Source of the DNA: Pseudomonadota bacterium
GTDB lineage: Bacteria > Pseudomonadota > Gammaproteobacteria > Steroidobacterales > Steroidobacteraceae
DNA: 10,401 bases
Reading direction: 5' to 3'
Assembly: GCA_021817875.1 (NCBI GenBank)
Contig: JAKAFQ010000108.1
Span: 1 to 10,401 of the forward strand
The notes below the pieces were generated by a model. The model was not told where the DNA came from. It saw nothing but the letters and a program-made list of their open reading frames with translations, and did not search any database. The translations under genes were made by a program, and so were the position numbers. Every line of letters starts with the position of its first letter. Positions within the stretch are counted from its first letter, which is position 1. Positions 1 to 6,108 of the stretch are shown in pieces.

Positions 1-603
1 GACCGCGACCTCGCCGCGCTGCTGCGCGAAGCGTTCGCCGCCGAGCCGCGCTTCACGCTGCACGCGGCGGATGCGCTGCGGTTCGACTTCGCGGCACTCG
101 CGCGTGCGCGAGGCCGGCTGCGCGTGACCGGCAATCTGCCGTACAACATCTCGACGCCGCTGCTGTTTCATCTGCTGGCCAGTGTGCCGGCCATCGAGGA
201 TCTGCACCTGATGCTGCAGCGCGAGGTCATCGAGCGCATGGCGGCGGCGCCGGGCGATGCCGCATATGGCCGGCTCACCGTCATGCTCGCCCCCTGGGTG
301 CGCGTGGAGCGGCTGTTCGACGTCGGACCCGGAGCCTTCCAACCGCCACCGCGGGTGTGGTCGGCGGTCGCGCGGCTCACCGTGCTGCCGCAGCCCGCGT
401 TCAGCGTGAGCCCTGGCTTTGCCGCGGTAGTCGCGGCCGCGTTCTCCCACCGGCGCAAGACCTTGCGCAATGCACTGAAAGGCCTCGCCACCCCCGGGCA
501 GATCGAGCGCTGCGGCGTGGACCCTGCGGCTCGCCCGGAGACTGTCCCGCCGCAGGCCTTCAATGCCATCGCACAACTGGCGGGGGTCGGTTCCACCCCG
601 TGA
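1..603 (+). CDS. rsmA: 16S rRNA (adenine1518/1519-N6)-dimethyltransferase RsmA (KsgA), 5' end outside the window
   Basis: This cytoplasmic, SAM-dependent enzyme dimethylates two adjacent adenines in the 3' terminal hairpin of 16S rRNA late in 30S assembly. The frame is open from base 1, giving 200 residues of a family of about 270, so roughly the first 70 (including the glycine-rich SAM motif I) lie outside. The window begins within the 'DRDL' stretch that contacts the SAM ribose. It continues through an adenine-binding Asp (residue 24 here, in HAADAL), the catalytic NLPYNIS motif (residues 45-51), the FQPPPRVWSAV segment and the RRKTLRNAL segment near the end. These together are diagnostic for KsgA/Dim1 enzymes. 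Linkage to apaG and apaH downstream supports the call. Nothing looks broken in the visible part. Confidence 0.97.
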   Translation, partial: DRDLAALLREAFAAEPRFTLHAADALRFDFAALARARGRLRVTGNLPYNISTPLLFHLLASVPAIEDLHLMLQREVIERMAAAPGDAAYGRLTVMLAPWVRVERLFDVGPGAFQPPPRVWSAVARLTVLPQPAFSVSPGFAAVVAAAFSHRRKTLRNALKGLATPGQIERCGVDPAARPETVPPQAFNAIAQLAGVGSTP

Positions 604-740
604 TGCCCCCAGGACACTCGGCGCAGCTGCCGAGCGCTTCGGGTTGAGTTAGGCTAGTCCCCTCGGCCCCGGGGGCCTGACCGGCAAGGTCCCCGGTCCG
701 ACAGACTCCCCGGTATCGGGCAACCCGGCGGTACATCGGC
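604..740. other. rsmA-usp intergenic region with three short inverted repeats
   Basis: This 137-base spacer has no convincing gene. It holds three perfect inverted repeats: CTCGGC/GCCGAG at 617-634 (6-base loop), GGCCCC/GGGGCC at 665-677 (1-base centre) and GACCGG/CCGGTC at 679-698 (8-base loop). None is followed by a clear T-run on the + strand, so a factor-independent terminator for rsmA is not established. I see no good -35/-10 pair for usp. In DNA this GC-rich, short inverted repeats also arise by chance. Confidence 0.35.
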
Positions 741-1187
741 ATGACACGACCCTACCGGCGCATTCTGCTCGTCGTCGACCTGAGCGACGACAGCCTGCCG
801 ATCGGACAGCGCGCAGCCGAGCTGGCCGGCAGGCTCGGCGCCGAGATCGAGCTGCTGCACGTGATCGAATTTCTCCCGGTCGAACCCATGGCCGAAACAC
901 TGATGACCTCGGTGCGCATCGAGGACGAACTGCTCGATCGCGCCCGGGAACGTCTCGCGGCCCTGGCGAGCGGGCTCGGCCTGCCGGATGCGCCCCGCCG
1001 GGTCGAGATGGGCAGTGTCAAGGCGGAGATCGTGCGCGTCGCCCGGGAGCGGCAGGCGGACCTCATCGTGCTCGGCAGCCGCGAGCGCCACGGCTTGTCC
1101 ATCCTGGTCAATCTCACCGAGGACACCATCCTGCACGCTGCCCCCTGTGACGTTCTCGCCGTGCGCGTCAGCCGACCCGCCGGGTAA
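741..1187 (+). CDS. universal stress protein, UspA family, single domain
   Basis: A 148-residue single-domain Usp protein, the usual size for the family. Usp proteins are soluble, Rossmann-like, normally dimeric and linked to survival under stress; no precise reaction is assigned. The first beta strand carries the family signature RRILLVVDLSDDS with the conserved Asp at residue 13. The C-terminal part DLIVLGSRERHG...HAAPCDVLAVRV is the classic end of the fold. The ATP-binding pattern G-2x-G-9x-G(S/T) is not kept: around residues 112-132 the sequence reads GSRERHG followed by NLTED, where ATP-binding members have a second glycine and a GS pair. This resembles E. coli UspA, which does not bind ATP. 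The ATG at 741 has only a weak ribosome-binding site. The gene lies between rsmA and apaG, and its TAA stop is 11 bases before apaG. Confidence 0.93.
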   Translation: MTRPYRRILLVVDLSDDSLPIGQRAAELAGRLGAEIELLHVIEFLPVEPMAETLMTSVRIEDELLDRARERLAALASGLGLPDAPRRVEMGSVKAEIVRVARERQADLIVLGSRERHGLSILVNLTEDTILHAAPCDVLAVRVSRPAG

Positions 1188-1190
1188 AAT
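1185..1190 (+). promoter_or_regulatory. possible -10 element (TAAAAT) just before apaG
   Basis: TAAAAT overlaps the usp stop codon. A transcript from it would begin about 7 bases downstream, almost on the apaG ATG at 1199, giving a nearly leaderless message. No good -35 hexamer is visible at the right distance (TGCGCG at 1162-1167). This is a weak call based on one hexamer. Confidence 0.22.
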
Positions 1191-1198
1191 CACGGTGC

Positions 1199-1576
1199 AT
1201 GAGCGCCCGCCACAAGATCCGCATAGACGTCGAAACCAGCTACCTGCGCGAGCAATCGAACCCGCAGGAGCAACGCTATGTGTTCTCCTACACCATCACC
1301 ATCCACAATGACGGCGGGTTGCCGGCGACGCTGCTCACCCGGCACTGGACGATCACCGACGCCAACGGCACCGTGAAGGAAGTGCGCGGCGAGGGGGTCG
1401 TCGGCGAGCAGCCCCGGCTCGAGCCCGGCCAGGGTTTTCGCTACTCGAGCGGCGCGGTGCTCGAAACCCCCGTGGGCACCATGCAGGGCAGCTACCAGAT
1501 GGTCGACGGCGAGGGCCGGCGGTTCGACGCGCCCATCCCCTTGTTCCGCCTCGCCATGCCCGGGATCCTGCATTGA
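1199..1576 (+). CDS. apaG: ApaG domain protein (DUF525), complete
   Basis: A 125-residue protein matching the whole length of ApaG, a small fibronectin-III-like beta-sandwich protein (also called CorD). Its biochemical role is not firmly settled. In Gammaproteobacteria the gene is usually paired with the diadenosine-tetraphosphatase gene apaH. Family landmarks appear in order: RYVFSYTITIHN (residues 26-37), ATLLTRHWTITDANG, GEGVVGEQPRL with its glycine-rich loop, YSSGAVLETPVGTMQGSYQM, and the C-terminal IPLFRLAMPGILH. The ATG at 1199 gives the expected N-terminus. No strong Shine-Dalgarno sequence precedes it; upstream is the TAAAAT at the usp stop. The stop overlaps the apaH start (TTGA at 1573-1576), which points to translational coupling. 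Confidence 0.97.
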   Translation: MSARHKIRIDVETSYLREQSNPQEQRYVFSYTITIHNDGGLPATLLTRHWTITDANGTVKEVRGEGVVGEQPRLEPGQGFRYSSGAVLETPVGTMQGSYQMVDGEGRRFDAPIPLFRLAMPGILH

Positions 1577-2316
1577 CCCGCCATGCCATCGGCGACGTGC
1601 AGGGCTGTTATACGGAGCTGCGCGCCCTGCTCGATCGCATCGGGTTTTCCATCGACCGGGACCGGTTGTGGTTCGTCGGCGACCTGGTCAACCGGGGACC
1701 CGACTCGCTCGAGGTGCTCAGGTTCGTCCGCTCGCTCGGGGACAATGCGGTGGCGGTGCTCGGCAATCATGATCTGCACCTGCTGGCATTGGCGGCCGGC
1801 AGCGGCCGGCCGCGCCGCTCGGACACCCTGGACGCGATCCTCTCGGCGAGCGATCGAGACCGCCTCCTGGAGTGGCTCACGACCCGGCCGCTCGCGCACC
1901 TCGAGGGTGGGGATCTGCTGCTCCACGCCGGTGTCGTGCCGCAATGGACGGTGCAGATGACGCTCGCACTGGCACGCGAAGTCGAGTACGCACTGCAGCA
2001 CACCCCGCGGGAGCTCTTCCACAACCTGTACGGCGACGAGCCCGACCGGTGGCGTCCCGACCTCGCCGGCACGGACCGGCTGCGTTTCATCATCAACGTA
2101 CTCACCCGCATGCGGGTGTGCACCCGCGATGGGCGTGTCAATCTCGAGATCAAAGGCAAGCCGCCCGAGGACGGTTCCGTGTGGCGCCCCTGGTTCGATG
2201 TCGAGCGCCTGACAGGCGGGACGCGCGTGATCTGCGGCCACTGGTCGGCGCTCGGCCTGCTGGTGCGCCCGACGTGGTCGCGCTCGATACCGGCTGCGTG
2301 TGGGGCGGGGCCCTGA
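1573..2316 (+). CDS. apaH: symmetrical bis(5'-nucleosyl)-tetraphosphatase ApaH, C-terminus altered by a frameshift
   Basis: ApaH splits Ap4A into two ADP and removes Np4 caps from RNA. It is a cytoplasmic metallophosphoesterase. Metal-site motifs are intact: GDVQGCY (residues 7-13; Q after GDV is common in ApaH), GDLVNRGPDS (36-45), GNHD (64-67) and LLLHAG (115-120), followed by the FIINVLTRMR region and GHWSALGLL. The start is TTG at 1573, overlapping the apaG stop as TTGA, and gives the expected N-terminus MTRHAIGDVQG. After residue 233 the frame departs from the family: 14 unrelated residues follow, ending at 2316 (247 residues). The expected tail (LDTGCVWGGALTAF) continues in another frame from 2271. 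Restoring one C to the CCC at 2268-2270 would give 271 residues, close to the 280 of E. coli. This is either a real mutation or a base-calling/assembly error. Confidence 0.92.
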   Translation: MTRHAIGDVQGCYTELRALLDRIGFSIDRDRLWFVGDLVNRGPDSLEVLRFVRSLGDNAVAVLGNHDLHLLALAAGSGRPRRSDTLDAILSASDRDRLLEWLTTRPLAHLEGGDLLLHAGVVPQWTVQMTLALAREVEYALQHTPRELFHNLYGDEPDRWRPDLAGTDRLRFIINVLTRMRVCTRDGRVNLEIKGKPPEDGSVWRPWFDVERLTGGTRVICGHWSALGLLVRPTWSRSIPAACGAGP

Positions 2317-2387
2317 CGGCCTTCGATCTGGACTCCGACACCCTTGCTTCGGTTGCTTCACGCGGCTACCGCACCATCGAGGTCTAG
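2271..2387 (+). pseudogene. apaH: displaced C-terminal segment of apaH
   Basis: Thirty-eight codons encode the normal end of ApaH, beginning DVVALDTGCVWGGALTAF and ending YRTIEV before TAG at 2385-2387. They are one base out of frame with the body of apaH. The segment has no start codon or ribosome-binding site of its own that would make sense. It is best read as the rest of apaH beyond a single-base deletion in a C run (CGCCCGAC, expected CGCCCCGAC). The restored stop lies 10 bases before the next gene, which fits a formerly compact operon. The heptamer at the junction (CGCCCGA) is not a canonical -1 slippery site. Confidence 0.88.
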
Positions 2388-2397
2388 CAGCTCCGCC

Positions 2398-2907
2398 ATG
2401 CTCTCCCTGCACAGCATCTCCTTCCAACAGTGGATCGATCGCCACCGCCACCTGCTCAAGCCTCCGGTCGGCAACCGGCGGGTCTTCGAGGACGGGGATT
2501 TCATCATCATGGCTGTCGGGGGCCCGAACGTGCGCCGCGACTACCACGTCGACCCCGGACAGGAACTCTTCTACCAGATCGCGGGTGACATGGTGCTGAG
2601 AACGCGCCAGGACGGCCGGCAAGTCGACGTACCGGTCCGCCAGGGCGAGATGCTGCTGCTGCCCGCGCTCGTGCCGCACTCGCCGCAGCGTCCGGCCGAT
2701 ACGGTCGGCCTGGTGATCGAGCGACGGCGCCAGCCGGGGGAGCAGGACGGCTTTCAGTGGTACTGCGAGCGCTGCGGCACATTGCTGCACGAGGCGTTCA
2801 TCGAGCTGACCGACATCGAGACGCAGCTGCCGCCGGTGTTCGAGCGTTTCTACGCCAGCCGCGACGCGCGCACCTGCAGGCGCTGCGGGACGGTGCAGGA
2901 GCGCTGA
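2398..2907 (+). CDS. nbaC: 3-hydroxyanthranilate 3,4-dioxygenase
   Basis: A 169-residue cupin dioxygenase that opens the ring of 3-hydroxyanthranilate to 2-amino-3-carboxymuconate semialdehyde. This product cyclises to quinolinate (NAD synthesis by the kynurenine route) or is degraded further. The Fe(II) ligands of the bacterial enzyme are recognisable as H50, E56 and H94 (segments DYHVDPGQELFY and PALVPHSPQRP), one residue off the numbering of the Cupriavidus metallidurans enzyme. Likely substrate-contact residues are R46, R98 and E108. The bacterial-type second metal site is present: C123/C126 (WYCERCG) and C160/C163 (CRRCG). The ATG at 2398 fits the family length; an in-frame ATG at 2344 would add 18 residues and overlap the end of apaH. 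The gene follows apaH by 10 bases and is probably in the same transcript. No other kynurenine-pathway gene is visible. Confidence 0.95.
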   Translation: MLSLHSISFQQWIDRHRHLLKPPVGNRRVFEDGDFIIMAVGGPNVRRDYHVDPGQELFYQIAGDMVLRTRQDGRQVDVPVRQGEMLLLPALVPHSPQRPADTVGLVIERRRQPGEQDGFQWYCERCGTLLHEAFIELTDIETQLPPVFERFYASRDARTCRRCGTVQER

Positions 2908-3079
2908 GCCGCATCGACGCCGAACGGCCCCTGCTCGAGGCCACCGCCGGTGCGGTACGGGCTCATCATCATTCATCAGAATTTCCTCAGGACTCGCTGG
3001 CGGGACGATTCCTACAGTCCGCGCGGCCAGATGGCGCCGGATCTCACGCCCATGCGTGCAGAGACGTCTGGCAGCGTCC

Positions 3080-3928
3080 ATGCATCGTTCCCTGCCCGTG
3101 CGGACCTCCCGTCCGCGTCTTGCGCGTCCCGCACCGTCGGTGGGCGAGGACCCCTGGACGTTCCGCAGACTTCCCGGGCTGCCCGGCATCGAAGTGGCGA
3201 CCTCCCGCTCACCGATGCCGGCGCACTTCTACACGGAGCGCTATGGCATCCGGTATTGCCCTGGCGGCGAGCCCCCCGAGTCCGGGCGGCACTGCGCCGT
3301 TCGGCTGATGCAGCCTGGCGAAGTGCACATTGACCGGTCCGCATGCCGCTGTCCGGGCCTGCAGATCCTGTTCATCGAGCCGGCGCTCATCCACACCGCG
3401 GCGCGCGAACGAGGCCTGTGCGCCGCGCCGCGATCTGGATCGGGCTGCAGCGCCGAGCAGGACCTGCTCGAGGCGGTGCGTGCCCTGGCGCGCGCCCTGG
3501 CCGCCGGGTCGGGAGCCGAGTCGCGCACCTGTCTCGGCCAGTGCATACACCGTCTGCTCGATGTGCTCAGTGCGGCCGGCACCCTTGCCCGAGAGCCGCC
3601 CGATCCGGTGCGGCGCGCCCGGGAATGGCTGCGCCGGCACAGCGAGGAGACGATTCCGCTCGCGGCGCTGGCGCGCATCTCCCGGCTCAGCCCCTATCAT
3701 CTGCTGCGCGTGTTCCGGGACACGCTCGGCCTGCCGCCCCACGCCTACCAGATCCACCTGCGCATCGAGCGGGCCCGCGGTCTGCTGCAGGCAGGGCTGC
3801 CCCCCAGCCGGGTCGCCACCGCCGTCGGCTTTGCCGACCAGAGCCACCTGACCCGCCACTTCCGCAGGGTGCTGGGGGTGACCCCGGGCACGTACCAGGC
3901 CGCCGGCCGCCTGCCGGCGGCCCGCTGA
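3080..3928 (+). CDS. AraC-family transcriptional regulator
   Basis: A 282-residue DNA-binding regulator. The N-terminal half looks like an AraC-type cupin ligand-binding domain: a histidine-containing strand near residue 49 (MPAHFYTERYG), then a LMQPGEVH segment at 76-83, the usual end of the second barrel motif. The C-terminal 108 residues (from about 175) form the double helix-turn-helix domain. Helix pair one is about 192-214 (IPLAALARISRLSPYHLLRVF) and pair two about 241-263 (VATAVGFADQSHLTRHFRR, with the family GFADQSHLTRHFRR signature). The start is uncertain. ATG at 3080 is preferred; GTG at 3056 would add eight residues, and neither has a good ribosome-binding site. The ligand and targets cannot be read from the sequence. 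It follows the dioxygenase after a 172-base gap and converges on the lipoprotein gene. Confidence 0.92.
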   Translation: MHRSLPVRTSRPRLARPAPSVGEDPWTFRRLPGLPGIEVATSRSPMPAHFYTERYGIRYCPGGEPPESGRHCAVRLMQPGEVHIDRSACRCPGLQILFIEPALIHTAARERGLCAAPRSGSGCSAEQDLLEAVRALARALAAGSGAESRTCLGQCIHRLLDVLSAAGTLAREPPDPVRRAREWLRRHSEETIPLAALARISRLSPYHLLRVFRDTLGLPPHAYQIHLRIERARGLLQAGLPPSRVATAVGFADQSHLTRHFRRVLGVTPGTYQAAGRLPAAR

Positions 3929-3940
3929 GCGCGTCGCTCA
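3905..3940. terminator. two adjacent GC hairpins at the convergent gene ends (possible bidirectional terminator)
   Basis: A perfect 7-bp stem GGCCGCC/GGCGGCC with loop TGCC (3905-3922) lies in the last codons of the AraC gene. Next to it is a perfect 6-bp stem TGAGCG-CGT-CGCTCA (3926-3940) whose arms contain the stop codons of both convergent genes (TGA at 3926-3928 on +, TCA at 3938-3940 for the - strand gene). The two genes are only nine bases apart, so any termination signal must overlap coding sequence. No T-run follows on either strand, so factor-independent termination is doubtful. Confidence 0.3.
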
Positions 3941-6076
3941 CCACGATCCGATCAGTTTCACCGTCGAGGTGTCCGAGAAGCTCCCGCCCGACAGCGCGCA
4001 GCTCATCGTCGAACTCAGCGACACCATGGGATTGGCCAGGCCCGTGACCGTGCCGGTCGCAGAGGCGCCCCCGGTGCAGCCGGCCGGGTCCGTCCCGAGC
4101 AAGGCACCGCTGACCGTGAGGTTCGTCCCATCCGACACCACCGTCACGGTGGAGGTGCCCGACGGAATCGTCTCCGTAGTCGTCTGCCCCGGCACGGTAA
4201 CCGTCTGGCCACCCGCCGTACAGGTCGTCGCGGAGCTGGTGTCCGTCACCGTGAAGTTGGCGACCGATACCGATGCGGTGTAGGTCCCTGGGCTCTGGAT
4301 GTCGCCATTGACCGTGGCATTCAGGATTCCCTGGCCACTCGAGGTGATGGTGGCGGCGGTGCAGCCCGCCACGGCGGTCGCCGTTCCCGAACCGGACAGG
4401 GTCACCGAACCGGAGAGCGTGTAGGTCTTACCGCCTCCCGTCGATCCGCCGCCCGCAGCGGCTGTCAGCCCGGCGACGTTGGTGGCCGCCTGGGCGAGCG
4501 CCGCCAGGTTGACGGTCTGAGTGTCCGCGGCAATGACCGCACCGCTCGCCGGATCGCTGGCCGTCAGCTGGATGCTTGTGTAGTTCGCGCCCGCGACTCC
4601 CGCCGGCATCCACACCGCATAATGCCCGCCCGGATCGGACACGCCCGTCGCCTGTGCACTGCCGAAACAGCAGTACTCGACCGAGTCCTGCTGACTGACG
4701 GGAAGTGTCCCCTGGATCAGGCCCGCGCTGTACGCCGTCGAGCCGCTCAGCACGGCCGTGTCGACCGCGTCCGCCTCACCGAGTTTCCCGGAGGTCACGA
4801 GGCTCTGCGCATTCTGCAGGAACGTCGCCAGGCCCGAACCGGCCGACACGAGCGTGCCCGCCGGGGCGGTCAGCGGATTGAGGCTCGCCAGCGCCGACCA
4901 CACCGTCGACGCCAGATCATTGCCATCGTTCGTGAGCTGGCCCTGCAGTTCACTCATCGTCTGCGAACCGCACCCGATGGCCGCCGCGCACGCCGCCACC
5001 GCTCCGATCGTGTGGAAGGTGGAGTCCAGCGTCACGTACACATGCGTGAGCGCCAGGGAGATGCCCACCAGCGGGCTCTCGTCGGCGCCGGTCACCGCGG
5101 CCGCTCCCTCCACCACGGCCTGATCCGCCTGGAGGCTGCCCACCGAGCTGTCCTGCCCCTGCAGGTACGCGCGCAGGGTGTAGGCGCCATTGGAGGTCGT
5201 CAGAACGGTGTTGAGAGCGCTCCACCAGCCCGCAGGGCTCGCGGCGGCCTTGATGCGCCGGACCGGCGCATCGGCTGCGGCCCTGCCCCCCACGATGAGC
5301 GCCTTGGCCGTCGTCACCACGGGAACCGAGGGCACCATCTGCTGCAGCGCGGCGAGCAGCACCTGGTCCATCAGGGCGAGCTGCGTCGGGTCGAGCTGCA
5401 GGGCGCCGCCCGATGCATCGGTGCCGATCGGCACCGTGCCGCCGCTGGCCGCCGTGGCGATGGCGCTCTGGGTCGTCAGCGCACCGTTGAGCAGCGTGGT
5501 GACCGTGCTGAGGGCGTTCGAGAGATGGGCAAGACCCGGGTTTTCAGTGTGCACGAGCTGCAGCTCGCTCAGGCGGATCCCTTGGATCAGCGTCTCGAAG
5601 GTCATGAACGCGGAACTGACCTGTCCCGGCGTGAGCCCGTACGTCGAGAGCGCCGGGAGGTTCTGCACGGACAGGGTGAGCGCATTGCTCGACACACCGC
5701 CCTGGTTCACCGTGACCTGCACCGTTCCCGAGCTCGGCACGCCATTCAACAGGTAGATCGGCACCCCGACGCTCACCACGCCCGCCGAGGAGACCGCGAG
5801 TGCCGGCACGGTGACCGAATAGGCCTTCCCGTCCGAGTAGGTGACCGTCACGGCGCCGCTCGACGCCAGTCCCGCGGTCGAGAAAGTCTCGAGGGCGAGC
5901 GGCGCGGGACTGGTCAGGTCCGCGGACTTCAGCGTCAACGACGGCGACGAGGACGACGAAGAGGACGAAGACGAGGATGACGAGGCACTCGATCCGGACC
6001 CGCCGCCCCCGCCGCAGGCTGCCAGCAACAGCATGAGGCCGCCCATCGCCACCTGCCGCAGAACGAGACGCTGCAT
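3938..6076 (-). CDS. large putative surface lipoprotein with serine linker, function unknown
   Basis: About 712 residues. A type II signal peptide is clear: basic start MQRLVLRQ, hydrophobic core, lipobox L-A-A-C with the lipidated Cys at 21. Glycines follow the Cys, with no Asp at +2, so an outer-membrane destination is likely. A linker with 13 consecutive serines follows. Next come a beta-rich stretch (SADLTSPAPL to LSVQNLP) that resembles an Ig-like or IPT-type module, a more helical middle, and a C-terminal Thr/Ser/Gly-rich beta region with several cysteine-bearing repeats (AGCTAATI, TTCTAGG, AGCTGGA) that could form disulfides. No enzyme motif is seen. The start is ATG at 6076, which has a GGGAG sequence five bases upstream; an in-frame GTG at 6082 would leave no room for that site. 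It lies 32 bases downstream of another lipoprotein gene and is probably its operon partner. Confidence 0.85.
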   Translation of the reverse strand: MQRLVLRQVAMGGLMLLLAACGGGGGSGSSASSSSSSSSSSSSSPSLTLKSADLTSPAPLALETFSTAGLASSGAVTVTYSDGKAYSVTVPALAVSSAGVVSVGVPIYLLNGVPSSGTVQVTVNQGGVSSNALTLSVQNLPALSTYGLTPGQVSSAFMTFETLIQGIRLSELQLVHTENPGLAHLSNALSTVTTLLNGALTTQSAIATAASGGTVPIGTDASGGALQLDPTQLALMDQVLLAALQQMVPSVPVVTTAKALIVGGRAAADAPVRRIKAAASPAGWWSALNTVLTTSNGAYTLRAYLQGQDSSVGSLQADQAVVEGAAAVTGADESPLVGISLALTHVYVTLDSTFHTIGAVAACAAAIGCGSQTMSELQGQLTNDGNDLASTVWSALASLNPLTAPAGTLVSAGSGLATFLQNAQSLVTSGKLGEADAVDTAVLSGSTAYSAGLIQGTLPVSQQDSVEYCCFGSAQATGVSDPGGHYAVWMPAGVAGANYTSIQLTASDPASGAVIAADTQTVNLAALAQAATNVAGLTAAAGGGSTGGGKTYTLSGSVTLSGSGTATAVAGCTAATITSSGQGILNATVNGDIQSPGTYTASVSVANFTVTDTSSATTCTAGGQTVTVPGQTTTETIPSGTSTVTVVSDGTNLTVSGALLGTDPAGCTGGASATGTVTGLANPMVSLSSTMSCALSGGSFSDTSTVKLIGSW

Positions 6077-6081
6077 GCTCA

Positions 6082-6086
6082 CTCCC
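6082..6086 (-). promoter_or_regulatory. ribosome-binding site fixing the start at 6076
   Basis: On the - strand GGGAG is followed by five bases (TGAGC) and then ATG at 6076-6074. This spacing supports the ATG rather than the GTG at 6082-6080, which overlaps the site. Confidence 0.6.
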
Positions 6087-6108
6087 GGGTACCGTGCTTG
6101 ATGTTGAC

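Noticed and set aside
2266..2272. Programmed -1 frameshift in apaH
   Set aside because: The junction CGCCCGA is not an X-XXY-YYZ slippery heptamer, and programmed shifting is not known to me for apaH. A single-base deletion or error is simpler.
2908..3079. A small gene or clear AraC promoter between the dioxygenase and the AraC gene
   Set aside because: No frame with a plausible ribosome-binding site and no convincing -35/-10 pair; the AT-richer stretch near 2965-2990 is not enough to call.
1492..3189. 565-codon - strand open frame spanning apaG end, apaH and the dioxygenase
   Set aside because: It lies antisense to three recognised genes and has no coherent domain. It is a composition effect.
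4622..5980. Long + strand open frame (452 codons) opposite the 712-residue lipoprotein gene
   Set aside because: Arg-rich shadow frame with no motif, lying entirely within a well-supported lipoprotein gene on the other strand.
5841..6101. Acidic Asp/Glu-rich short + strand frame
   Set aside because: The Asp/Glu run is the complement of the serine tract of the lipoprotein gene read in another frame. There is no independent support.
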